In this document: piece after piece, positions 51,873 to 61,623 of the stretch
Layout: every line of letters begins with the position of its first letter
Numbering within the stretch: the stretch's first letter is position 1
DNA from: Aminobacter aganoensis
Lineage (GTDB): Bacteria; Pseudomonadota; Alphaproteobacteria; Rhizobiales; Rhizobiaceae
NCBI RefSeq assembly: GCF_014206975.1
Contig: NZ_JACHOU010000007.1
Location: 140,230 to 204,229 of the forward strand
Length of the DNA: 64,000 nucleotides
Direction: 5' to 3'
The notes under the pieces: generated by a model
Told to the model about the DNA's origin: nothing
The model's database searches: none
The model's input: only the letters and a program-made list of their open reading frames with translations
Program-made: the position numbers and the translations under genes

Positions 51873-52921
51873 CAGCGCCGGCCACCGGAGAGGCGTGCGC
51901 CTTCGACGGCGATGCCGAGCATCGCTTGCCGGGCCAGCGCTACGGCCAGATCCGGCCGCCGCCGCGTCTGCAACGTCGTCGACTGCAAGCGCACCAGCGC
52001 GCGGTTCAGCGCCGCCGAACTCCAGCCTGCCAGCGCGCGCTCGACGGCGCGACGGCGGGCAAAGAACACCGGTGGCCGCGCGCCGGCGACCACAGCGGCT
52101 GCGTTGCGGCCGCCTGCTTCCATCTCGCCGCGCATCAGATGGATGTTCTGCAGGTGGCGTGTTGCCGTGGCCAGCAGCTGTGCTGCCTGGCTGCCGGTCT
52201 GGCACTGCTTGGAAAAAGCCGCGTCGAACTCGGCGATGTTGCCGCCGAGTGCCGCATCGATGGCGTCGTCGAGCGAAAGAGCCGAGACGTCGCCGGTCAT
52301 CGCCTTGACGTCGTCGAGGCTGATTTCGCCACGTCCCATGGCGTAGAGCGTCAGTTTCTGGACCTCGCCGCGCGTTGCCAGGCGGTCGCCACCGAGGCTG
52401 CGGCGCAGCGCGTTGCGTGCGTCGATCGCCATGGTCAGGCCGGCGGCGCGCAGCTCGTCGTCGATGACGGTCTCGATGTCACGGGCTTCGTCGCCGTAGC
52501 AGGGCAGGGCCATCCCGGCAAAGGCCCCCTCGACCACGGTGCGCAACGGGGCGCCTTTCTTGAGGTCCTGGGCCTCGATCAGGACAATGGCATCGCGCGG
52601 CGGCTCGGCCACCAGGGTCTTGACGTCGTCGGCGAGGCTCTTCTGGGCGGCTGCGTTGCGTACCCAGATCAGGCGGCGCGGCGCGAACATCGGCACGGTG
52701 CGCGCTTCGTCGACGAGGCGGCCGCTGTCGCGTTCGACATCGGCGGCGTCGAGCTTCACCACCGAAAACGGATCGTCGAGTGGCAGGCCGGTCTTGGCGG
52801 CAAAGGCGGCGGCGCGTTCGGAGACGAGGCCGCGGTCAGGCCCGTAGATCAGCACGATCACCGCTTCGGCAGCGGGGCGTGCGAGCCAGGAATCGACCTC
52901 GTGAGCTTTCTTCTGCGCCAT
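51872..52921 (-). CDS. holA: DNA polymerase III delta subunit
   Basis: Opens the beta sliding clamp as part of the clamp loader. 349 residues matching HolA from end to end, starting MAQKKAHEVDSWL; typical segments are IYGPDRGLVSERA and SLGGDRLATRGEVQKLTLY. As usual for delta it has no P-loop. Its upstream neighbour on the same strand is ccoS, 52 bp away. Confidence 0.91.
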   Translation of the reverse strand: MAQKKAHEVDSWLARPAAEAVIVLIYGPDRGLVSERAAAFAAKTGLPLDDPFSVVKLDAADVERDSGRLVDEARTVPMFAPRRLIWVRNAAAQKSLADDVKTLVAEPPRDAIVLIEAQDLKKGAPLRTVVEGAFAGMALPCYGDEARDIETVIDDELRAAGLTMAIDARNALRRSLGGDRLATRGEVQKLTLYAMGRGEISLDDVKAMTGDVSALSLDDAIDAALGGNIAEFDAAFSKQCQTGSQAAQLLATATRHLQNIHLMRGEMEAGGRNAAAVVAGARPPVFFARRRAVERALAGWSSAALNRALVRLQSTTLQTRRRPDLAVALARQAMLGIAVEGARLSGGRR

Positions 52922-52973
52922 GCCGTCCTGTTAGCACAGGCCCTCGGGCTGCCGCAGCAATTTTGTCCGCGAC

Positions 52974-53114
52974 CTAGTCGTCGTCGACCAGGATACGTTC
53001 GGCTGCGCCATCCATGTCGTCATACTGGCCGCTGTTGAGCGACCAGAGAAACGCCGCAAGGCCAAGCCCGCCGAGGAGAAGTGCTACGGGAAGCAGGAAC
53101 AACAGTCCGGTCAT
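52974..53114 (-). CDS. ccoS: Cytochrome oxidase maturation protein CcoS
   Basis: 46-residue protein, MTGLLFLLPVALLLGGLG onward: one membrane helix, a FLWSLNSGQYDD core and an acidic tail ending DDD. Size and core match CcoS, needed to insert haem and copper into the CcoN subunit of cbb3 oxidase. Its ATG overlaps the ccoI stop (ATGA), completing ccoG-H-I-S. The gene is easily missed because of its length. Confidence 0.88.
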   Translation of the reverse strand: MTGLLFLLPVALLLGGLGLAAFLWSLNSGQYDDMDGAAERILVDDD

Positions 53115-55384
53115 GATGCCATTGCCTCCTTGATCGGAAAGGGCTGCCCCGGCTCGGTCGCGGGCCGCGACAGCTTCGTCTTGCCGGTGCCGAGGCGCAA
53201 TCCGTTGGCAATGACAATAACCGAAGATCCCGACATGGCCAAAGCTGCAACCAAGGGCGTGACGTAGCCGAGCAGTGCAATCGGCACGGCGACGGCATTG
53301 TAGACGATCGCCAGCACCAGATTCTGCCGGATCAGGCGGCTGGCCTCCCTGGATGTTGCAAGCGTCAGAGGGATGGCCGAGAGGCTTTCGCGCAGGAAGA
53401 CGAAATCGGCGGCGCTGCGTCCGATGTCGGCAGCGCTCGCAGGGGCCATCGATACGTGCGCCGCAGCCAGGGCCGGCGCGTCGTTGAGCCCGTCACCGAC
53501 CATCAGCACCTTGCGTCCTTCTGCCTTGAGTGTTTCCAGCCGCTCGACCTTGCCGCTGGGTAGCGCGCCCGAAGAGGTCTGGTCGATGCCAAGCGCCGCG
53601 GCGACGGATGCGACCGCATCCGGCCGGTCGCCGGAGACGATCTCGACTGCCATGCCCCTGCCGCGCAGCGCCTCGATGGCTGCGCCAGCGCCGGCGCGCA
53701 GCCGGTCCTCAAAGACGAATTCACCGAGGCGGGCACCGTTCTTCGACAGCACCGTGCCGGCGGCGGTGTTCGCCCTATCCAACGCCCAGGCGGCGCGGCC
53801 CAGCCGGTAAGTGTCGGTCCCGATCCTGGCCTCAAGTCCGAACCCGGGAATCTCGTCGATGGCGTCGAACGCCCATTCCTTTGCCGGCTTTACAGCGCGG
53901 GTTTCGGCGAGAGCGCGGGAAATCGGATGGCGCGAATGCAGGCCGATCGCGGCTGCTAGCGCCAGCACGTCGGGCGCGGTTTCGTTGGCATTGACCAGCC
54001 GCGGCCTGCCGAGCGTCAGCGTGCCGGTCTTGTCGAAGACGACGGTGTCGATCTCCGCCAGACGCTCCATGGCCGAGCCGTCCTTGACCATGATGCCGTT
54101 CTCGAACAGGCGCCGCGCGGCTGCGACCTGGACGATCGGCACGGCAAGGCCGAGCGCGCAGGGGCAGGTGATGATCAGCACGGCAATGGCGATGGTGATC
54201 GCCTGATGCCAGTTGCCGTCGGCGACCATCCAGCCGAGAAAGGTCAGGAAGGCGGTGAGGTGCAGGATCGGGGCGTAGAGTGCGGCGGCCCGGTCGGCGA
54301 TGCGGCGATAGCCACCGCGGCCGCTCTCAGCGGCCTCCATCAGCCGCATCATTTCGGCGAGGAACGAATCCTGCGCCGCCGCGGTGGCCTCGATGGTCAG
54401 CGGACCGGTCAGGTTGAGGGTGCCTGCGCGCAGCGAGGCGCCGGCCTCGACGACAACGGGAGCGCTTTCGCCCGAGACGATGGCGCAGTCCAGTTCCGAG
54501 CGGCCCTTGAGCACACGGGCGTCGACAGGCACGCGTTCGCCCGCCGCCAGCAGTATGTGCGCGCCGGGCCTGATGTCGCTGACCGGCAGGTAGGCGCTGC
54601 TGCCGTCGGTGTTGAGCACGGTAGCGCCGCGGGCGGCGAGCCGGGCGAGGCCCTTGACGGCGACGCGGGCGCGCTCGCGCATGACGTGGTCGAGCGTGCG
54701 GCCGATCAGCAGGAAGAACAGCAGCGAGGCCGAGGCATCGAAATAGGCGTGCGGGCCGCTGTTGGCGGTGTCGTAGAGGCTCATGCTGTAGGCAAGCAGG
54801 ATGCCGATGGAAATCGGTACGTCCATGTTGGTGCGGCCGTTGCGCAGGGCACCCCAGGCGGAACGGAAGAAGATGCGTCCGGCATAGGCAAGGGCCGGCA
54901 AGGCGATCAGCGCGGAGATCCAATGGAACAGGTCGCGGGTCGCATCGGTCGCGCCGGACCATACCGACACCGACAGCAGCATGATGTTGCCTGCGGCGAA
55001 GCCGGCGATGCCCAATCCCCGGATGAGTTCGGCAAGCGTCTCGTCCTTCTCGTCGGCGCCTTGCTCGAACAGGTGGCTTTCATAGCCCAGCCGCCCCAGC
55101 GCCTCGGCGATGTCGGGAGTGGCCGCATCCTCGCGCCAGCGCACCGAGACCCGCTTTGTCGACAGGTTGACCCGGGCATGGTCGACGCCGTCAAGGTGGC
55201 CAAGCGCGGCCTCGATGTTGGTCATGCAGGCGCCGCAATGCACCCCGGGCACGGAGAGGTCGGCCTGGCGCAGGCCGCCTGGCAGGGCACGGCTGGACAG
55301 CGCCAGCTCTTCACGGGCGGGGCCCTTGGCGACAGCCGAGGGCAGGCTGAGGGCGGTATCGGCGTCGGGACCACAGCAGTTCAT
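53111..55384 (-). CDS. ccoI: Copper P-type ATPase CcoI (FixI)
   Basis: Exports copper for assembly of the cbb3 oxidase. 757 residues: an N-terminal CC pair, a heavy-metal-associated domain with Cys50-x-x-Cys53, eight predicted membrane helices, the transport motif CPC at 407-409, phosphorylation site DKTGTLT (Asp451), an HP motif (HSRHPIS) and GDGLNDAPAL. It overlaps ccoH and ccoS by 4 bp each. Confidence 0.95.
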   Translation of the reverse strand: MNCCGPDADTALSLPSAVAKGPAREELALSSRALPGGLRQADLSVPGVHCGACMTNIEAALGHLDGVDHARVNLSTKRVSVRWREDAATPDIAEALGRLGYESHLFEQGADEKDETLAELIRGLGIAGFAAGNIMLLSVSVWSGATDATRDLFHWISALIALPALAYAGRIFFRSAWGALRNGRTNMDVPISIGILLAYSMSLYDTANSGPHAYFDASASLLFFLLIGRTLDHVMRERARVAVKGLARLAARGATVLNTDGSSAYLPVSDIRPGAHILLAAGERVPVDARVLKGRSELDCAIVSGESAPVVVEAGASLRAGTLNLTGPLTIEATAAAQDSFLAEMMRLMEAAESGRGGYRRIADRAAALYAPILHLTAFLTFLGWMVADGNWHQAITIAIAVLIITCPCALGLAVPIVQVAAARRLFENGIMVKDGSAMERLAEIDTVVFDKTGTLTLGRPRLVNANETAPDVLALAAAIGLHSRHPISRALAETRAVKPAKEWAFDAIDEIPGFGLEARIGTDTYRLGRAAWALDRANTAAGTVLSKNGARLGEFVFEDRLRAGAGAAIEALRGRGMAVEIVSGDRPDAVASVAAALGIDQTSSGALPSGKVERLETLKAEGRKVLMVGDGLNDAPALAAAHVSMAPASAADIGRSAADFVFLRESLSAIPLTLATSREASRLIRQNLVLAIVYNAVAVPIALLGYVTPLVAALAMSGSSVIVIANGLRLGTGKTKLSRPATEPGQPFPIKEAMAS

Positions 55385-55878
55385 TTCAGCGCTCCGTCGG
55401 CGACGACGATCCGGCGTGTCTCCCTGTAGGAGGTGCCGTCCGCCATCCTTGCCTTGGTGTTGACGATCCAGATGCCGTCACGCACGGCGGCAAGGGCGGC
55501 GAAGTTTCCAGTGTCCTTGCCGGTGAGCGTCACCTGCCAGTCCTCGGCCTCGTAGGCCGGGCGACGGAAAGCCGCGACGACGCTTTCGGCCCGAACAGGC
55601 GTTCCGGACGCATCGTCCAGGCTGTAGCGGATCTCGCCGTCGGCGATCTTCAGCGTCGTTTTCCAGCCGAGAGCCGCCTGGGCGCGGGATTCAGCCACGC
55701 GCTCGTTGAACTCCTGGCTGGCGACGTAGGTGTTCTGCACGACAAGGCCGGTCCAGCTGGTGTTGGCGAAGGTCGCCATGAGCAGGTTGACCGAGATGAT
55801 GACGCCGAAGAAGGCGACCATGATCGTCAGCATGTGCCAGCCGGTGAACTGTCTGGGCTGACCGGAGCGAGGGGTCAT
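55381..55878 (-). CDS. ccoH: FixH family protein CcoH
   Basis: 165 residues with a single N-terminal membrane helix (MLTIMVAFFGVIISVNLLMATFA) and a periplasmic beta-rich domain. Needed for cbb3 oxidase maturation or stability; exact role unclear. Four-base overlaps on both sides. Confidence 0.93.
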   Translation of the reverse strand: MTPRSGQPRQFTGWHMLTIMVAFFGVIISVNLLMATFANTSWTGLVVQNTYVASQEFNERVAESRAQAALGWKTTLKIADGEIRYSLDDASGTPVRAESVVAAFRRPAYEAEDWQVTLTGKDTGNFAALAAVRDGIWIVNTKARMADGTSYRETRRIVVADGALK

Positions 55879-57431
55879 CTGGCTGCCTCCGGAACGTTGA
55901 ACTTGGCGACATAGGTATCCGACTCGGCGCTTGCCTTGTCCTCGACGACGAACGTGAAGCTTTGTCCCTCGGCGAGGTTTTCACGCGGCAGGCGGACATA
56001 GACCTTGATGGTCTTGAGCCTGTCCGGCTCGGCTTCGACGGTGACCGAGCGGCTCTCGGGCTGGTCCATGCCGACGACGCTCATCATCGCCTCCGGCAGC
56101 CCCTCCATGCTGAGCACGATGGTGCGCGGCTCGGGCACCATGTTGAGCAGCTTGACGGTGTAGCCGTTGCGGATCGAGCCGTCGGCGAGGCGCACGAATT
56201 GCGGGTTGCGGTCCTGCAGCACGTTTACTTCGAGCCGGTCGCGGCTGAGCAGGGCAACGAGCAGCGCGACGCCGATCATGCTCCAGGCGCCGGCATAGAC
56301 CAGGGTGCGCAGGCGGAAGATGCGGCCAAGGCGGAAGTGGGCGATGGCGGCATTGAGCTTGCCTTCGGGGTTGCGGACGCGCTTGGGATCGATCCTGGCG
56401 GTGACCGGATCGGTGGCGATCGCCATGTTCGACTGGTAGTCGGCCAGCGTGGCGTAAGAAATCAGGCCGCGTTCCTTGCCGATCTTGTCCATGACGCTGT
56501 CGCAGGCGTCGATGCAGAGCGCGCAGGTGATGCATTCGAGCTGCTGGCCGTCGCGGATGTCGATGCCCATCGGGCAGACCGCCACGCAAGCGTTGCAGTC
56601 GACGCAATCGCCGACGCTAAGCCCTTCGGCCACCGCCTTCTTGGCGTGGCGCGAACGCGGTTCGCCACGCCAGTCGTTATAGGTGACGGTCAGCGAGTTC
56701 TCGTCGAGCATGGCTGCCTGGATACGCGGCCACGGGCACATGTAGGTGCAGACCTGCTCGCGCATCAGGCCGCCAAAGATGTAGGTCGTGGCGGTGAGGA
56801 TGGCGACGGTCATGTAGGCGACGGGGGCGGCCTGGCCGGTCACGAAGTCGCCCAGCAGCGTCGGGGCGTCGGCGAAATAGAAAATCCACGCGCCGCCGGT
56901 GGCGACGGCGATTACGAGCCAGGTTGCGTGCTTGGCAACGCGCTTCCAAAGCTTGTCGAACGACCAGGGGGCGCCGTCGAGCTTGATGCGGGCGTTGCGG
57001 TCGCCCTCGATGCCGCGTTCGACCACCAGGAACAGGTCGACCCACACGGTCTGCGGGCAGGTGTAGCCGCACCAGGCACGGCCGACTGTCGAGGTGACGA
57101 GGAACAGGCCGATGCCGGCCATCACCAAGAGGCCGGCGACGTAGAAGAATTCCTGCGGCCAGATCTCGATGGCGAAGAAGTAGAAGCGGCGGTTGGCGAT
57201 GTCGAGCAGCACCGCCTGGTCGGGTGCATAGGGGCCACGGTCCCAGCGGATCCACGGCGTCAGGTAGTAGATGCCCAGCGTGATCAGCATGATCAGCCAT
57301 TTGAACTGGCGGAATCGACCGGAGGCGCGCTTGGGAAAGACCTTCTTGCGCGCGCTGTACAGCGGCTGGCGGGTCTTGGCGGAGTTGACCGCCTCTACCT
57401 CGAGCCTCTCGACTTCGGTCTCGTCAAGCAT
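55875..57431 (-). CDS. ccoG: Cytochrome c oxidase accessory protein CcoG (FixG)
   Basis: Membrane iron-sulphur protein that reduces Cu(II) for oxidase assembly. 518 residues with several helices in the N-terminal part, WCGYTCPQ, and a two-cluster ferredoxin motif (CVDCNACVAVCP, then CITCALCIDACD). A FixG-type Ig-like C-terminal domain follows. First gene of ccoGHIS with an FNR/FixK box 64 bp upstream. Confidence 0.95.
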   Translation of the reverse strand: MLDETEVERLEVEAVNSAKTRQPLYSARKKVFPKRASGRFRQFKWLIMLITLGIYYLTPWIRWDRGPYAPDQAVLLDIANRRFYFFAIEIWPQEFFYVAGLLVMAGIGLFLVTSTVGRAWCGYTCPQTVWVDLFLVVERGIEGDRNARIKLDGAPWSFDKLWKRVAKHATWLVIAVATGGAWIFYFADAPTLLGDFVTGQAAPVAYMTVAILTATTYIFGGLMREQVCTYMCPWPRIQAAMLDENSLTVTYNDWRGEPRSRHAKKAVAEGLSVGDCVDCNACVAVCPMGIDIRDGQQLECITCALCIDACDSVMDKIGKERGLISYATLADYQSNMAIATDPVTARIDPKRVRNPEGKLNAAIAHFRLGRIFRLRTLVYAGAWSMIGVALLVALLSRDRLEVNVLQDRNPQFVRLADGSIRNGYTVKLLNMVPEPRTIVLSMEGLPEAMMSVVGMDQPESRSVTVEAEPDRLKTIKVYVRLPRENLAEGQSFTFVVEDKASAESDTYVAKFNVPEAAR

Positions 57432-57494
57432 TTACGTCTCCTGCAACCCATCACCGGGGTTGGCCTGTTATGCCCGGCCGGCTGTCTGCCGGCC

Positions 57495-57508
57495 TTGACC
57501 CAGGTCAA
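57495..57508. promoter_or_regulatory. FNR/FixK box upstream of ccoG
   Basis: TTGACccagGTCAA, a symmetric match to TTGAY-N4-RTCAA, 64-77 bp before the ccoG ATG. Confidence 0.78.
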
Positions 57509-57595
57509 TCCCCGGGTCTCTTGCGCGTCGAGGCCCGGCATTGCTGCCGAGCCTCTGCCCCCGCCCTTCGACCATCACCCATTGGCGATGGAGGG

Positions 57596-58459
57596 TTATT
57601 CGCCGCCACCGAGCGAATGGACGAAGATGGCAAGCTCCTTGACCTTCACGTCGCCCAGGCGCTCGCCCCAGGCGGGCATGGCGCCGTGCTTGGGCTGGCG
57701 CACCTGCCGGGCGATCGCGGCTTGCCCGGAGGCATAGAGAGCGATGGCGTCGGTCAGATCTGGCGCGCCCATTTCCTTGTTGCCCTTGGCGTTTTCGCCA
57801 TGGCAGGCGGCACAGTTGTCGGCGAAGACCTGAGCGCCGGCCGGCACCAGGTCGGGCGTGTCGGCCTGGCCCTCGAGGCTGGCGACATAGGCTGCAACCT
57901 CGTTGATCTGCTGCGGCTCGAGGACATCGGCGAAGGCCGGCATCTCCGAGACGTGCGTGTCCTCGTCGCCGTCAAAGCGGACGCCATGCGCGATGGTCTG
58001 GTAGATCTGGTCGATGTTGCCGCCCCACAGCCATTCGTCGTCGTTCAGGTTGGGGAAGCCGGGCGAGCCCTGCGCGCCCGAACCATGGCACTGTATGCAG
58101 TTGACCTTGAAGGCTGCCGAACCGGCGGCGGTGGCGAACTGCCTGAGGTTCTGGTCGGCCAGGATCTCGCCGACGCTCTTCGCCTTCACCGCCTCGACAT
58201 AGGCGCTCTTGGCCTGCTCTGCGGCGGCGAGTTCATTCTTGACGTCGGCGCGGCTGGAATAGCCCAGAAAGCCGGTCGTCGTGGTGCTGATCAGCGGCCA
58301 TGCCGGATAGGCGATGCTGTAGACCAGCGCCCAGACGATGGTGGCGTAGAAGGTCCACAGCCACCAGCGCGGCATCGGATTGTTGAGCTCCTGGATGCCG
58401 TCCCATTCGTGCCCGGTGGTCTCGACGCCGGACAGTTCGTCGATTTGCTTTTCGCTCAC
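57596..58459 (-). CDS. ccoP: cbb3 oxidase dihaem subunit CcoP
   Basis: Feeds electrons from the cytochrome c pool to the oxidase core. 287 residues: membrane helices around 32-58 and two c-type haem sites, CIQCH at 121-125 and CAACH at 216-220. It ends the ccoNOQP operon; the 164-bp gap to ccoG holds the second FNR box. Confidence 0.95.
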   Translation of the reverse strand: MSEKQIDELSGVETTGHEWDGIQELNNPMPRWWLWTFYATIVWALVYSIAYPAWPLISTTTTGFLGYSSRADVKNELAAAEQAKSAYVEAVKAKSVGEILADQNLRQFATAAGSAAFKVNCIQCHGSGAQGSPGFPNLNDDEWLWGGNIDQIYQTIAHGVRFDGDEDTHVSEMPAFADVLEPQQINEVAAYVASLEGQADTPDLVPAGAQVFADNCAACHGENAKGNKEMGAPDLTDAIALYASGQAAIARQVRQPKHGAMPAWGERLGDVKVKELAIFVHSLGGGE

Positions 58460-58462
58460 AGA

Positions 58463-58612
58463 TCAATCCTCCTTGAGCGGAATTTGTGCGGCCTGTTCGG
58501 CCGCCTCGCGGCTGCCCGGCCGAAGCGCGAAGATCACGGCGCCGATGAAGAAGACGGTCATTGCCAGCAGCGCCCAGCTGTCGGCGAATTGTCTCAACGT
58601 GGTGTAGTCCAT
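58463..58612 (-). CDS. ccoQ: cbb3 oxidase small subunit CcoQ
   Basis: 49 residues, MDYTTLRQFADSW onward: one membrane helix and a charged cytoplasmic tail. Stabilises the oxidase complex. The frame is open for 30 more codons upstream, but those lie inside ccoO. Confidence 0.9.
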   Translation of the reverse strand: MDYTTLRQFADSWALLAMTVFFIGAVIFALRPGSREAAEQAAQIPLKED

Positions 58613-58622
58613 GACAAATCTC

Positions 58623-59354
58623 CTAGCGGTAGTCGGCGGACGCATCGTAGGTCGAGAAGTCGACCAGCGTGCCCAGCATCTGCAGGTAGGCGACCAGCGC
58701 ATCCATTTCGGTCAGCGCCGCCGGGTTGCCGTCGAAGTCGCCGAGCTTGGCCTTGGGATAGCGGGCGAGCACGCCCGAGGTGTCGGCATTGGGGTCGGCC
58801 TGTGCCCTGATGTCGGCCTCGGCGCTGGCGATCATCTCGTCGCTGTAGGGAACGCCGACACGCCGGTTGGCCGTCAGGTCGTAGCTGATGGTGTCGACAG
58901 CCAGCGGCGTCTCCTTGAGGAAGGCGTAGCTCGGCATCACCGATTCCGGCACCACCGAACGCGGTTCGATCAGGTGCTGGACGTGCCATTCGTTGGAGTA
59001 GCGGTTGCCGACGCGGGCGAGGTCCGGGCCGGTGCGCTTCGATCCCCACTGGAAGGGGTGATCGTACATTGACTCGGCAGCCAGGCTGTAGTGGCCGTAG
59101 CGCTCCACCTCGTCGCGGAACGGCCGGATCATCTGGCTGTGGCAGGTGTAGCAACCCTCGCGGATGTAGATGTTGCGTCCCGCCAGCTCCAGCGGCGAGT
59201 AGGGACGCATGCCCTCGACCTTCTCGATGGTGTTTTCGAGGTAGAAGAGCGGCGTGATCTGGACGAGGCCGCCGATGCTGACGACCAGCAGCGTGCCGAC
59301 CAGCAGGAGCGTCGCGTTCTTCTCGATGGTCTTGTGTTTGTCGAGCAGTGCCAT
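58623..59354 (-). CDS. ccoO: cbb3 oxidase monohaem subunit CcoO
   Basis: 243 residues: N-terminal membrane helix about 15-35 and one c-type haem site, CYTCH at 68-72, then [18 protein letters not shown]. Lies 10 bp after ccoN. Confidence 0.96.
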   Translation of the reverse strand: MALLDKHKTIEKNATLLLVGTLLVVSIGGLVQITPLFYLENTIEKVEGMRPYSPLELAGRNIYIREGCYTCHSQMIRPFRDEVERYGHYSLAAESMYDHPFQWGSKRTGPDLARVGNRYSNEWHVQHLIEPRSVVPESVMPSYAFLKETPLAVDTISYDLTANRRVGVPYSDEMIASAEADIRAQADPNADTSGVLARYPKAKLGDFDGNPAALTEMDALVAYLQMLGTLVDFSTYDASADYR

Positions 59355-59364
59355 GTCGGGCTCC

Positions 59365-60981
59365 TTACTGGGCAGGCTGGATTGCAGGGGCCGCGCCGGG
59401 CAGCGGCTCTTCCTGGCGCACGTGGCCGCGGATGGTCATGTAGACGTTGAAGGCCATGACCAGCGCACCGGCGAGGAACATCAGGCCGCCAATGGTGCGG
59501 ACGATGTAGTAGGGGACCATGGCCGCGACGCTTTCGGCGAAGGAATAGACCAGGAAGCCCTGCTCGTCGTATTCGCGCCACATCAGGCCCTGGCTGATGC
59601 CGGCAACCCACATGACGGCGGCGTAGACGACGATGCCGAGGGTGGCGAGCCAGAAGTGCCAGGTGACCATGCGCATCGAGTAGAGGCGTTCACGACCCCA
59701 CAGGCGCGGCACCAGGAAGTAGATGGCGCCGAAGGTGATCATGCCGTTCCAGCCGAGCGCGCCGGAATGGACGTGGCCGATGGTCCATTCAGTGTAGTGG
59801 CTGAGTGAGTTGACAGCCTTGATCGACATCATCGGGCCCTCGAAGGTCGACATGCCGTAGAAGGCGATGGCCACCACCATCATGCGGATGATCGGATCGG
59901 TGCGGATCTTGTCCCAGGCCCCGGACAGCGTCATCAGGCCGTTGATCATGCCGCCCCAGGACGGCATCCACAGCATGATCGAGAACACCATGCCGAGCGT
60001 CTGCGCCCAGTCGGGCAGGGCGGTGTAGTGCAGGTGGTGCGGGCCGGCCCAGATGTAGAGGAAGATCAGCGACCAGAAGTGGATGATTGACAGCCGGTAG
60101 GAATAGACCGGGCGTTCGGCCTGCTTGGGCACGAAGTAGTACATCATGCCGAGGAAGCCGGCGGTGAGGAAGAAGCCGACGGCATTGTGGCCGTACCACC
60201 ATTGCGTCAGCGCATCCTGCACGCCCGAGAACAGCGAGTAGCTCTTCGAACCGAGGAACGACGCCGGCACCGCCAGGTTGTTGACGATGTGCAGCATGGC
60301 GATGGTGACGATGAAGGCGAGGTAGAACCAGTTGGCCACATAGATATGCGGCTCCTTGCGGTTCAGGATCGTGCCGAGGAAGACGATGAGGTAGGCGACC
60401 CAGACGACTGTCAGGAAGATGTCGACATACCACTCCGGCTCGGCATATTCGCGGCTCTGGGTGATGCCCAGGAGGTAGCCGGTGGCTGCCATGATGATGA
60501 ACAGCTGATAGCCCCAGAACACGTACCAGGCGAGATTGCCGCCGAACAGGCGGGCGCGCGACGTGCGCTGGACCACGTAGAAGGACGTGGCGATCAGCGC
60601 ATTGCCGCCGAAGGCGAAGATCACGGCCGAGGTGTGCAGCGGGCGCAGGCGCCCGAAGTTCAGCCATGGCTCGATGTTGAGGTCGGGGAAGGCAAGCTGC
60701 GCCGCAACGATGACGCCGACGAGGAAGCCGGTCACGCCCCAGAAGACGGTGGCGATGACGCCGTATCGGACCGGCCCGTCCATGTAGGGCGAGTTGTCCT
60801 CGGCGGAAACGCCGGCGGGCGCGTAGCTGCTGGTGCGCATCAGGACGATGACGCTCGCGGTCAGCACGAAGAACAGCACCCACATATGGGCGCCGAACTG
60901 GCTGTCCTTGGCGAAGGCTGCGCCGAGCAAGGCGGCAAAGGCCGCCAATGCCAGCAGGATGGTTTCCATAGCGTATTTCAT
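59365..60981 (-). CDS. ccoN: cbb3 oxidase catalytic subunit CcoN
   Basis: High-affinity terminal oxidase core that reduces oxygen at low tension, binding haem b and the b3/CuB centre. 538 residues with about twelve to fourteen helices; [10 protein letters not shown] and [18 protein letters not shown] carry family-typical histidines. The start at 60981 ([10 protein letters not shown]) has GGGGA 7-11 nt upstream. An FNR box precedes the operon. Confidence 0.96.
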   Translation of the reverse strand: MKYAMETILLALAAFAALLGAAFAKDSQFGAHMWVLFFVLTASVIVLMRTSSYAPAGVSAEDNSPYMDGPVRYGVIATVFWGVTGFLVGVIVAAQLAFPDLNIEPWLNFGRLRPLHTSAVIFAFGGNALIATSFYVVQRTSRARLFGGNLAWYVFWGYQLFIIMAATGYLLGITQSREYAEPEWYVDIFLTVVWVAYLIVFLGTILNRKEPHIYVANWFYLAFIVTIAMLHIVNNLAVPASFLGSKSYSLFSGVQDALTQWWYGHNAVGFFLTAGFLGMMYYFVPKQAERPVYSYRLSIIHFWSLIFLYIWAGPHHLHYTALPDWAQTLGMVFSIMLWMPSWGGMINGLMTLSGAWDKIRTDPIIRMMVVAIAFYGMSTFEGPMMSIKAVNSLSHYTEWTIGHVHSGALGWNGMITFGAIYFLVPRLWGRERLYSMRMVTWHFWLATLGIVVYAAVMWVAGISQGLMWREYDEQGFLVYSFAESVAAMVPYYIVRTIGGLMFLAGALVMAFNVYMTIRGHVRQEEPLPGAAPAIQPAQ

Positions 60982-61064
60982 GAGCGATCCCCGACGGTAG
61001 CTGGGCGCCGAAAGCTCGCGTCGGCACCAGACGGCACACATCCATGACAATTGCCCACACTGCC

Positions 61065-61078
61065 TTGATCTGGATCAA
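61065..61078. promoter_or_regulatory. FNR/FixK box between ccoN and the hemerythrin gene
   Basis: TTGATctggATCAA, perfect anaerobox. It lies 84 bp before ccoN and 57 bp before the divergent hemerythrin gene, so it may serve both. Confidence 0.85.
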
Positions 61079-61134
61079 GGTCAAGCGCGGCCCGCCGGAC
61101 CAGCCTTGGGGCAAAGAGGAAGTTTCGAAACAAG

Positions 61135-61614
61135 ATGAATGCGCGCTGGGAAATGCAGGCCGGACCGGAGGACGCGGCTCTACTTGACGCTGTGGCAGCC
61201 ATACATAGCGCACATGCCGAAATGCTTTCGCTGTGCGACAGGCTGGAGGAAATCGCCGACTCGCTGCCCAACGAGATCGACCGGCGCAGCTGCGTGCTGG
61301 CGGCAAGGGCGCTCGGACCGGCGATGGTCAAGGTCCATCGTTTCGAGGAACAACGGCTGCATCCGCAGTTTGCCGCGCGACTGGCGCACAGCGGCGAAGC
61401 GCGCGAGACGGTCGCGCGGCTCAAGAACGAGCATTTCGAGGATGAAGGTTATGCCGCCGAGTTGCGCGATGCGCTGCGCGCGACGGCACGCAGCGGCAAG
61501 GCGGAAAATCCCGAGACCCTGGGCTTCATGCTGCGCGGGTTCTTCGGGGCGTTGCGGCGGCACATCGCCTTCGAGCGCGACCATGTGCTGGCGCTGCTGT
61601 CGTCCGGCGGGTGA
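61135..61614 (+). CDS. Hemerythrin-domain protein
   Basis: 159-residue HHE-type helical bundle. Candidate di-iron ligands are His24/His27, His68, Glu72, His76, His100, His143, Glu147 and His150. Hemerythrin-like proteins bind O2, NO or store iron. Position opposite ccoN with a shared FNR box suggests a role under low oxygen; function inferred only. It is convergent with fnrN (9 bp between stops). Confidence 0.82.
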   Translation: MNARWEMQAGPEDAALLDAVAAIHSAHAEMLSLCDRLEEIADSLPNEIDRRSCVLAARALGPAMVKVHRFEEQRLHPQFAARLAHSGEARETVARLKNEHFEDEGYAAELRDALRATARSGKAENPETLGFMLRGFFGALRRHIAFERDHVLALLSSGG

Positions 61615-61623
61615 ACGGGGCAA

